Below the pieces are notes generated by a model, which did no database searches, was not told the origin of the DNA, and saw only the letters and a list, made by a program, of their open reading frames with translations. This document shows positions 6,496 to 12,467 of a stretch of 12,467 nucleotides of DNA, in pieces. A program made the position numbers and the translations under genes. Numbering within the stretch: position 1 is the first letter of the stretch; every line of letters starts with the position of its first letter. The stretch comes from Verrucomicrobiota bacterium (GTDB lineage Bacteria > Verrucomicrobiota > Verrucomicrobiia > Verrucomicrobiales > Verrucomicrobiaceae): contig JAIOQF010000090.1 of assembly GCA_021413535.1 (NCBI GenBank), forward strand, positions 1 through 12,467, written 5' to 3'.

Positions 6496-9033
6496 TTATT
6501 CCGTCCTTCCCATCAGACTCCAGCCCGCGCGCGTCTGCCACGCTTCCAGCAGCAGCGCCACCATCAGGGCCATGAGCAGCCACCGCTGCATGTCACGCCA
6601 GGCGGGCGGACGCGGGGCGCGCCAGACATCACTCAAGTCCACGCGCTCTGCTCCACCGCTGCGAGCGCTGGCATCGCGCAGCTCATCCAGACGAGCCTTG
6701 TCGAAACTCCATTCCGGATTCGTCACCGCATTCACCGGACCGAACGAAAGCGCCGCATCGCCGATCTTCACGGCACCGCGCAGATACTTGTCGCCCTCGA
6801 GTTCCAGCACCGCGCGGAAATGTCCCGGCGCCTGCCGTTCCCAAGGCACAGTTCGCAACCTCCCATCGCTGCCAGCGGACACAACCAGTTCCGGCGCGTG
6901 CGCGGCGATGCGCGCGTTCCAAGTTTCATCGTAAAATAAATCTGCTTTGAGCTGGCTGCCATCGAGCGTGGTTTTCAAACCGAGCCCCGCCGGAAGCTGG
7001 TTGCCCATGAGCCAGCGGGCCAGGCTCTGTGCGAAGCCACCGTAATTTTTCCAGCCGCGCGTCAATGTGGAAAAATCTCCACCCATGGGAAAAGCCACCG
7101 TCGCCACCCGTCCCGTGCCACGCTGCCAAAAGGCCACCAACGGCGCGCTATATTCATCGCCCGTGATCGCAGCCTGCGTCGCACCTGGTCGCAGGTAGCA
7201 TAAATTGTATCCGTCGATCTTCTTCAACCAGTCCATCGGTGCCGCCGCCATCTCCAGCCAACCGGGCGTGCTTTTCAACTCCACTGGTTCCTCGATAAAC
7301 GCCGAGCGCGCCACGCTCACCGTCTCCTGCGCAAACAGTGCGGGCAGTTCGTTGGCGTCGGCGTTAAAAAAAATCCGCCCGCCGCCGCGCCTGGCTACGT
7401 CCTTAAGAAAGTCCGCATCACAATCCTTCTCGGAACCGAGACCGATGACACTGACAGTGCATTTTTCCTTCTGCATCTCGGCGAGCAGATTTTTGTAATC
7501 ACCAGGCTCCTCCGCATCCGCCGCATCCGCAAACAAGATGACATGCCGCTGACCCACCGTCGCGGGCCGCAAAATTTCCCAGCTGGCTTTTAATCCGGTG
7601 TAAACAAATATTCCGCCGCCCGTGCTCTCAACGCGTCGCGCGGAATTTTGCAGCGCACCCCGGTTCGGGCCCACCTGCACCAACGGCGACAACGGATGCG
7701 CCGTGCTGTCCACGGGTATAATCGAAATGAGATCGTTATCACCAAGCAAACCAATTGCCCGTGCCGCGCCCTCGTCCGCGAGATCCATCTTCTGCATTGT
7801 GCTGCCCGGCACGTTCACCGACATGCTGCCGGATCGATCCATCACGATAGCCATCGCCACCGCGAGTTTCCTGTGTTCCTGCTTCAACTCCATGCTCACC
7901 GGCAACAGCGGTTCCACCGGCGAACCAAACCATCCGCCCGCAGCGAAGCTGGTCTTGCCACCAATCATCGCCAGTCCCCCGCCCTGCTGGTTCACAAAAA
8001 AATCCAGGCCCCGCACAAACTGGGAATCGAGTTTGTAAACGGGCACGTTGTTCAGCACCACGACCTTCGCTCCGCTCAAAGCACCCACATTGATCGCACT
8101 CAAATCAGTGACGACACCCACGTCAAAACCTTGCGCGGTCAGAGCCTCGCCCAGCGGATCATTATCATACGAAGTCACCAGCAACACCCGTGGCCCGCCC
8201 TGCACTTCGGCCCACTGAGATGCGGTGTTGTTGCCGGGAACTGCATCATCCACCGGAATCAGCCGCACTTCGTAACGATAGGCGCCAGGAGCACTAAGGC
8301 GGTCGGTGAAACGCAATCTGCCTACGCCGCCCTCCACCGGCACTTCGCGGCGACCGATGCTTTGTCCATTTCGAAAAAGTTCGATTGGCACCGATGCATC
8401 ATGACCACCGAGCACCACCACTTCGCCCAGCATCGCCTCGCGCAACTGCACGCGCCGCGGCAGCACGAACGCACCAACGCGATAGTCATTCGTCGAGTCG
8501 CGTGGCGGCAGCCGATAATCGAGCGGCACACTTTGCTTGATAAGTTTTTCCGCCAGTCCGTCGAGGACTTCGGTGGAAAAACCATCCGTCATCGCCAGCA
8601 CCCGCGCCGCCCGATCCGGCGACATCTGTGCCAGTGCAAATGTCGCTGCTGAGTTCAATCGAGTGGCGTTACGTGCGCCATCAAATTCTGCACCGTTCGC
8701 GCCCGCTCGAATCAGAGCTCCGCGTTTCACAGCTTCCGCTGCAAAATCGATGAAGAACAAGCGGTCGGCTGCGCCTTTAGATTTATCGAGAATCGTCTCC
8801 CACTCTGCCAATCGCGGTTGCAATAAATCCCTCGCCGAATCTGAATGATCCACCAGCACCCAAAGATCAAGACCATCGCCCGAGCGCCGCAACTGAGGTC
8901 GCGCCAGCAGCAGCACCAGCAGCAAGAGACACAGAACGCGGAGTGGTTTCTCCAATCGCATCCCATGCCAGAACCAGCCCGCTGCTGCAAGCAGCGGCAA
9001 GAGGAGGAACCATTCAGGTGAAGCGAAGCGCAT
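6496..9033 (-). CDS. Membrane protein with two VWA-like domains and an amidotransferase-like domain
   Basis: From the ATG at 9031-9033 the protein has 845 residues. Two membrane segments lie near the N-terminus (about 8-24 and 30-47), after the 'RFASPEWFLLLPLL' opening typical of BatA-like proteins. A first VWA-like region follows with a metal-site motif D62-H-S-D-S66 and 'MTDG' (Asp150). At about 277-390 is a class I glutamine-amidotransferase-like (ThuA/PF07090-like) region without an evident catalytic Cys-His pair. A second, more regular VWA domain has D399-R-S-G-S403 and a later 'FADAADAEE' acidic loop. One membrane segment at about 818-831 ends the protein. VWA proteins of this type are envelope metal-dependent interaction scaffolds. 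The frame extends upstream to a TTG at 9075, but those codons come from repeat DNA, so the ATG at 9033 is preferred. It follows the BatA-like gene by 55 bp. Confidence 0.9.
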   Translation of the reverse strand: MRFASPEWFLLLPLLAAAGWFWHGMRLEKPLRVLCLLLLVLLLARPQLRRSGDGLDLWVLVDHSDSARDLLQPRLAEWETILDKSKGAADRLFFIDFAAEAVKRGALIRAGANGAEFDGARNATRLNSAATFALAQMSPDRAARVLAMTDGFSTEVLDGLAEKLIKQSVPLDYRLPPRDSTNDYRVGAFVLPRRVQLREAMLGEVVVLGGHDASVPIELFRNGQSIGRREVPVEGGVGRLRFTDRLSAPGAYRYEVRLIPVDDAVPGNNTASQWAEVQGGPRVLLVTSYDNDPLGEALTAQGFDVGVVTDLSAINVGALSGAKVVVLNNVPVYKLDSQFVRGLDFFVNQQGGGLAMIGGKTSFAAGGWFGSPVEPLLPVSMELKQEHRKLAVAMAIVMDRSGSMSVNVPGSTMQKMDLADEGAARAIGLLGDNDLISIIPVDSTAHPLSPLVQVGPNRGALQNSARRVESTGGGIFVYTGLKASWEILRPATVGQRHVILFADAADAEEPGDYKNLLAEMQKEKCTVSVIGLGSEKDCDADFLKDVARRGGGRIFFNADANELPALFAQETVSVARSAFIEEPVELKSTPGWLEMAAAPMDWLKKIDGYNLCYLRPGATQAAITGDEYSAPLVAFWQRGTGRVATVAFPMGGDFSTLTRGWKNYGGFAQSLARWLMGNQLPAGLGLKTTLDGSQLKADLFYDETWNARIAAHAPELVVSAGSDGRLRTVPWERQAPGHFRAVLELEGDKYLRGAVKIGDAALSFGPVNAVTNPEWSFDKARLDELRDASARSGGAERVDLSDVWRAPRPPAWRDMQRWLLMALMVALLLEAWQTRAGWSLMGRTE

Positions 9034-9038
9034 GAAAA

Positions 9039-9131
9039 TCAGTAAATCTGTGGGCAGTGGGTCAGTGGTCAACAAGCTATGCTATGTGTCAGACTTTTAC
9101 ATAATTACTCACTGATTCACTGGCCACTGAT
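9039..9131. repeat. Degenerate CAGTGG-type short repeats at the BatA/VWA gene junction
   Basis: On the plus strand, 9039-9070 contains four CAGT/CTGT-starting units of 7-8 bases (the clearest is CAGTGGT). At 9110-9131 the same motif appears inverted: on the minus strand CAGTGGC, CAGTGAAT, CAGTGAG. The two patches sit on either side of the junction. One supplies the last residues of the BatA-like protein (SVASESVSNYVKV); the other would encode the doubtful upstream extension of the VWA protein (LTTDPLPTD). The pattern resembles heptanucleotide repeats known from cyanobacteria, but here the units are few and worn. Confidence 0.5.
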
Positions 9132-10885
9132 TTGCTGGTTCTCGTCCCGCGCCAGGCCCACGCTCCGATAAGACATCCGGCGAGCAACAGCACCCACAAG
9201 GGCATCCATGGATCAGACTCACTCTGCTTTAGAGCAGTCTCCATCCGCCGTTGCTCCGAAGTGTCCAGCAACTCCGCGTCGCGAAAGTCCGCTTCTCGAG
9301 TGTCGGCAAAATGCGCCGCACCGCTGATCCATATTTTACCGTCCTCCAACACCTCAAAAAATCCCGGACGTTCCGGCGCGCGACCATCAAACACACTCGT
9401 CTCGCTATTCACCCGCAACTCCACTTTTGCCTCTTGCCTCCTGCCTCCTGCCTCAATCTTCTGCGCAGTCTCAAAATTTCCCGCCCAAGGCTCTGCGTTA
9501 CGCTCGCGCACCATCTCCACAAAACGTTGCAGCATCACAGGGAGCGCCGGCACCCGGGCGGCATTGGATTGGGCGAGATCCCAATTCAAAATCAACCGCT
9601 GAATTTGTTTCCCCTCTGCCGTCACGCCCGGACGCAACAAGGCTAGAACGCGATTCCCCTTCCACAATAATGGAACGTCACCTTCCGCCAGCGTGAGTTC
9701 CATCGGCCGGCCACTCAACAGACCCGACCACGCCAGATCACGCGTCAGTCGATGATCCTCCGCCGCCACCCACGATGCATCCAGCGCACCGTTCTCCCCC
9801 AATGAACCACCCAACTGCACGGCATCACTGCCCGGCGCATTGCCCAGTTCATCGATCACGAGATCAGGCATGAGCGATCCCAGCTCCACGCCATCGAGCG
9901 CCGCAAAAATCTTCTTCATCAAATCACCAGCGACCCCCGACAGTCGCACTGCCGCATGCACGATGCGCTGCTTCGGCTTCTGCAAGGGCATACGGTCATC
10001 CCAAGAAAATTTATCAGGTCCGAGCACCAGCGTCGCTCGCGCCACATCCGGCGGCAGCTCACCTTCCAACGCCACCGTTTGTCCCGGCTCGATGGAGATT
10101 TTGTGTTTTTCACTTTTGCCTCCTGCCTCCTGCCTTTTGCCTTCATCTTCCATCCACCACTCCCGATCCTGAATCTCGCGTTCATAGTTTTTTACCAGCG
10201 CACTCCATTTCATTCCATTTCCATGCTCCGTGAGCTTGGCCTCGCCCCCGGCGAAGCCGACATTGTCAATCAGCCCGCCCGCTGACATCAACGCCACATC
10301 CGCCGACACTTCCGTCTTGCGATCAGTGACAAAGATAACGATGCCCGCATTGCCGCGCACCAGTCCGCGCCCAGTGAGCAAGGCCGCATCCGGTGCATGG
10401 GTTCCCTGAGTTGGCTCCCACTTGTCGAAGGCCTTAAGTAATTCACCGATCTCGGTTCCGGCATACAGCCGTGGTTTGCGCGGGCCGGATTCCAACAGAT
10501 GCCAGTCGGTGTGCGCCGCCGCTCGCGACCAGTGCGACAATTTTTCCTGCAACATAACACGCGTCTCTTTTTTGAATGCACTCATGGAAACAGAACTGTC
10601 CAGCACCACCACCACGGTCTGGCGCGAGTCCTGACGGATCCAACGCGGCTCCGCCAGCAGCCAGGCGATGATCATCACCGCGAGCAACTGCAACCAGAGC
10701 GGCACCGAATTCCGCAATCGATCAAGACGCGCACCGCCAACGCTCTCCGGCTTCACCCGATCCAGCAGGAACAACGTGCTGCAGCGAATGCGACGGGATT
10801 TTTCCTGCAGAAAATGAATCAGCAGCACCAAGGGAATCGCCAGCAAGGCCCAAAGACCGGCGGGATTGGCGAGAATGAGGCGCAT
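9089..10885 (-). CDS. BatA-type membrane protein with N-terminal BatA segment and VWA-like domain
   Basis: A 598-residue protein. Residues 5-45 ('ANPAGLWALLAIPLVLLIHFL', then 'RIRCSTLFLL') match the BatA/aerotolerance-regulator N-terminal domain, with membrane segments at about 8-26 and 62-78. A VWA-like domain follows with the metal-site motif D96-S-S-V-S100 and a later 'IFVTDRK' strand. The long central part has no recognisable domain. A last membrane segment lies at about 558-578, followed by a repeat-encoded tail. Bat/VWA proteins usually work with MoxR AAA ATPases and DUF58 proteins in envelope or stress functions; neither partner is in this window. Two heptanucleotide arrays inside the gene encode Arg/Gln/Glu/Ala/Gly-rich inserts. 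The ATG at 10883-10885 follows the upstream stop by 24 bp, so the two genes are very likely cotranscribed. No Shine-Dalgarno sequence is visible. Confidence 0.9.
   Translation of the reverse strand: MRLILANPAGLWALLAIPLVLLIHFLQEKSRRIRCSTLFLLDRVKPESVGGARLDRLRNSVPLWLQLLAVMIIAWLLAEPRWIRQDSRQTVVVVLDSSVSMSAFKKETRVMLQEKLSHWSRAAAHTDWHLLESGPRKPRLYAGTEIGELLKAFDKWEPTQGTHAPDAALLTGRGLVRGNAGIVIFVTDRKTEVSADVALMSAGGLIDNVGFAGGEAKLTEHGNGMKWSALVKNYEREIQDREWWMEDEGKRQEAGGKSEKHKISIEPGQTVALEGELPPDVARATLVLGPDKFSWDDRMPLQKPKQRIVHAAVRLSGVAGDLMKKIFAALDGVELGSLMPDLVIDELGNAPGSDAVQLGGSLGENGALDASWVAAEDHRLTRDLAWSGLLSGRPMELTLAEGDVPLLWKGNRVLALLRPGVTAEGKQIQRLILNWDLAQSNAARVPALPVMLQRFVEMVRERNAEPWAGNFETAQKIEAGGRRQEAKVELRVNSETSVFDGRAPERPGFFEVLEDGKIWISGAAHFADTREADFRDAELLDTSEQRRMETALKQSESDPWMPLWVLLLAGCLIGAWAWRGTRTSKSVASESVSNYVKV
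9427..9454. repeat. Heptanucleotide array 1 (four TGCCTC-type units) inside the BatA-like gene
   Basis: The plus strand reads TTGCCTC, TTGCCTC, CTGCCTC, CTGCCTC without gaps. On the coding strand it is translated as about EAGGRRQEAK. The length of 28 bases is not a multiple of three, so units of this array shift phase within the frame. It is flanked on the left by CACTTT, as is array 2. Confidence 0.85.
10116..10143. repeat. Heptanucleotide array 2 (four TGCCTC-type units) inside the BatA-like gene
   Basis: The plus strand reads TTGCCTC, CTGCCTC, CTGCCTT, TTGCCTT without gaps, preceded by the same CACTTT as array 1. It is translated as about EGKRQEAGGKSE. The shared CACTTTTGCCTC end falls in a different codon phase here (GGC-AAA-AGT) than in array 1 (GCA-AAA-GTG), which argues for a DNA-level element, not a protein repeat. 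Confidence 0.85.
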
Positions 10886-10909
10886 GATTCAGTGGCGATG
10901 TTGATCGAA

Positions 10910-11626
10910 TCACCGCGGAATCTCACCCGGCACGCTGCGGTCCTTAATTCCCAAGGCGCGCTCGATTTTTTGTTCAATGAAAAGCGCCTGATCATCGGAA
11001 GTCCCGGTATTCAGCAGCTTGCGCGTGGCGCCTTCCCGCATGACCGCCCACAATTCGTAGGAGATGCTGGAACCGTTTTTACCATTGTTGGTTTTCATTT
11101 TGCAAAAAAGCTGGTCGATTTCCGATGTCGCAATTTCCACCCCGCCCCTCCACGGCAGTGGTCCGTGCCCGATCCGAAGTCTGCCCTGCCCGGCGATGAT
11201 GACCGTGCGATTGAAAATCGTCGCCAGCACAAAATAAGTCAGCCCCACCCCGACCGCGACATGCGCAATGGGAAACACCGCCATGATCCATGGTGCGTTG
11301 CCCGATAAAGCCATGCTATACCAGAACACGAGGAATGAGTCCCATGCGATACAAAATGGAATCAGGAAAAACACAACCGCGCTGAACCAGCGCCGGGTGA
11401 TGCTGATACCTCCGCCGTATTGCTCCAACGTCAATCCCGGCGGCAACGGAACCTCGGCCCTGGGGTGAAAGGCAATATCACCCCGCGCTAGGTCTGTGAC
11501 ATTTGGCAGCGTGGCCAATGCCTTGCAGTAACTGCACTTGATGATGCCTGAGGCGGTATCGATATCATCCGTGCGTAAAACGGAACCACAGTTCGGGCAT
11601 TTAAGAGCGACAGGGGCGGACATCAT
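10910..11626 (-). CDS. Zinc-ribbon membrane protein of unknown function, first gene of the minus-strand array
   Basis: From the ATG at 11624-11626 the protein has 238 residues. Cys10-P-N-Cys13 and Cys31-S-Y-Cys34 form a short four-cysteine zinc ribbon. After a Pro-rich linker there are two membrane segments, about 81-105 and 113-137. The C-terminal part ('RLRIGHGPLPWRGG' onward) is soluble and resembles small PH-like/bPH domains of membrane proteins only in general character. I do not recognise a named family. The frame extends to a GTG at 11644, but two adjacent ATGs (11626, 11623) just before the ribbon are better starts. The gene is 24 bp upstream of the BatA-like gene and divergent from the metallopeptidase gene. 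It lies where a DUF58 or MoxR gene would often be expected. Function is open. Confidence 0.82.
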   Translation of the reverse strand: MMSAPVALKCPNCGSVLRTDDIDTASGIIKCSYCKALATLPNVTDLARGDIAFHPRAEVPLPPGLTLEQYGGGISITRRWFSAVVFFLIPFCIAWDSFLVFWYSMALSGNAPWIMAVFPIAHVAVGVGLTYFVLATIFNRTVIIAGQGRLRIGHGPLPWRGGVEIATSEIDQLFCKMKTNNGKNGSSISYELWAVMREGATRKLLNTGTSDDQALFIEQKIERALGIKDRSVPGEIPR

Positions 11627-11771
11627 CTGAAAGATTGGCGGCACTTAAGGTGCTTTTTCACGGCGAGGCAAGCTGCGTCGGCGAGCAGACGATAGATTCG
11701 GGCTTTGCATGACACACGCACGAAATGCGACTAACAATCACCACTCCATCATGGAGTCGTCCGATTTTCCC

Positions 11772-12467
11772 ATGCAACGATTCACCTGCGACTGCGGCAA
11801 CGTCCTTTTTTTTGGCAGTTCAAAATGCCTGAAATGTGGCGGCCAGGTCGGTTATGATCCACAAGGCGGAACCATGATGCGACTGCAACCCGGCGGCGCG
11901 ATGAAACTCTGCGATAACGGCGTCAAATATGGCGTGTGCAACTGGCTGCTGCCGGCGGATTCTACGGCGTTGTTGTGTCTGGCATGCGGGATGAATCGCA
12001 CCATCCCCGACTTGAGCACGGAGCGAAACCGGATGCTTTGGGGTCGCACCGAAATGGCGAAACGCCGACTAATCTACACGTTGCTGCGTCTGGGCATGAC
12101 GCTGCCAACCAAGACGGAAAATCCAAAGTTCGGACTGGCATTTGACTTCGTCAGCACGCTTTTGAATCCCGAAGTGACCACGGGCCACCTCAACGGAATC
12201 ATCACGGTGAATCTCGAAGAAGCCGATGACACCTATCGTCAATTCAATCGTCAGCAGCTTGGCGAGAACAGCCGCACGCTGCTCGGCCATTTCCGGCACG
12301 AGAGCGCACATTATCTCTGGCAACGCAACTTGTCAGAACTGACTTGGGATGATCCGCTGCGATTGGCTTACCGTGACCGTTTCGGTGATGAATGGCAGGA
12401 TTACTCGGCGGCGTTACGCACGCATTATGAGCGCGGCGCGCCGGTCGGCTGGGAGAAGAATTTTATC
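11772..12467 (+). CDS. Putative zinc-binding metallopeptidase with N-terminal zinc ribbon (cut by right edge)
   Basis: The frame gives 232 residues and runs off the right edge. It matches the COG4307/PF15887-type 'putative zinc-binding metallopeptidase' family. Cys6/Cys8 and Cys19/Cys22 form the first cysteine cluster, Cys47, Cys56, Cys69 and Cys72 a second. Family blocks follow in order: 'NRTIPDLS', 'AKRRLIYTLL', 'GLAFDF', 'TGHLNGIITVN-x-EEADD' and 'RTLLGHFRHESAHYLW'. The last holds the HExxH zinc site (His176, Glu177, His180). 'FGDEWQDY' and the opening of the 'W-x2-FIS' block close the visible part; the 'EDWAETFAHY'-like block expected next is outside the window. No signal peptide is seen. 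In-frame ATGs also exist at 11709 and 11751; 11772 is preferred because family members start just before the first cysteines. Family call sure; substrate unknown. Confidence 0.88.
   Translation, partial: MQRFTCDCGNVLFFGSSKCLKCGGQVGYDPQGGTMMRLQPGGAMKLCDNGVKYGVCNWLLPADSTALLCLACGMNRTIPDLSTERNRMLWGRTEMAKRRLIYTLLRLGMTLPTKTENPKFGLAFDFVSTLLNPEVTTGHLNGIITVNLEEADDTYRQFNRQQLGENSRTLLGHFRHESAHYLWQRNLSELTWDDPLRLAYRDRFGDEWQDYSAALRTHYERGAPVGWEKNFI

Noticed and set aside
7648..8652. Long plus-strand open frame (334 residues) opposite the VWA gene
   Set aside because: It is His/Arg/Gln-rich, has no recognisable domain, and lies wholly antisense to a well-supported coding region. It is a by-product of the codon composition of that gene.
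9034..9075. TTG start extending the VWA protein by 14 residues
   Set aside because: The extra codons come from degenerate CAGTGG-type repeat DNA, and the ATG at 9033 directly precedes the BatA-like opening.
9427..10143. Heptanucleotide arrays as a CRISPR-like array
   Set aside because: Units are seven bases, directly adjacent without spacers, and there are no cas genes in the window.
10499..11308. Plus-strand open frame (269 residues) spanning the BatA-like and zinc-ribbon genes
   Set aside because: It is antisense to two genes with clear domains and has shadow-like composition (His/Arg/Gln-rich) and no ribosome site.
11641..11658. Hairpin GCACTTAAGGTGC followed by five T
   Set aside because: The stem is only four pairs plus a G-T pair, and no plus-strand gene ends before it. 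It is probably chance.

Overview
This window most likely comes from a chromosome of the Verrucomicrobiota (PVC superphylum). The main evidence is a set of protein types typical of that group: a secreted PQQ-like propeller beginning with the DWPQF-x-GP-x-RDGVS signature, a sorbosone-dehydrogenase-like propeller joined to an azurin-type copper domain, and large BatA/VWA membrane proteins. The assignment rests on remembered family distributions, not a database search. I saw no tRNA, rRNA, CRISPR array, transposase or integrase.

Left part (1-2590). A PAS-domain signalling protein runs off the left edge on the minus strand. Next on the same strand is rlmH, a 23S rRNA methyltransferase. Divergent from rlmH is a Pro/Thr-rich putative lipoprotein with two copies of a CPYT-containing motif, closed by a strong intrinsic terminator. 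A 43-residue entericidin-like lipoprotein gene follows; its length puts it below usual gene-calling cutoffs.

Middle and right (2587-11626). A long same-strand (minus) gene array reads from right to left: a zinc-ribbon membrane protein, a BatA-type protein, a two-VWA membrane protein with an amidotransferase-like domain between the VWAs, a PQQ-like propeller protein, and a propeller/cupredoxin gene. The last gene is broken into two overlapping frames, probably by an internal deletion. Beyond it lies a fragment of about 100 bp that is the tail of a second copy of the VWA gene. The two VWA tails therefore flank the propeller module as direct repeats about 3.8 kb apart. The proteins look like envelope-located parts: VWA scaffolds in the inner membrane and secreted propeller/copper proteins. 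No MoxR ATPase or DUF58 gene, the usual partners of BatA/VWA genes, is present here.

Right edge (11772-12467). A divergent zinc-ribbon plus HExxH putative metallopeptidase gene is cut by the window end.

Repeats. The BatA-like gene carries two four-unit heptanucleotide arrays (TGCCTCC type) that are read in different frames. A second degenerate repeat (CAGTGG type) covers the BatA/VWA junction. Almost none of the genes has a convincing Shine-Dalgarno sequence, and the two best promoter candidates imply leaders of only about 25 nt.
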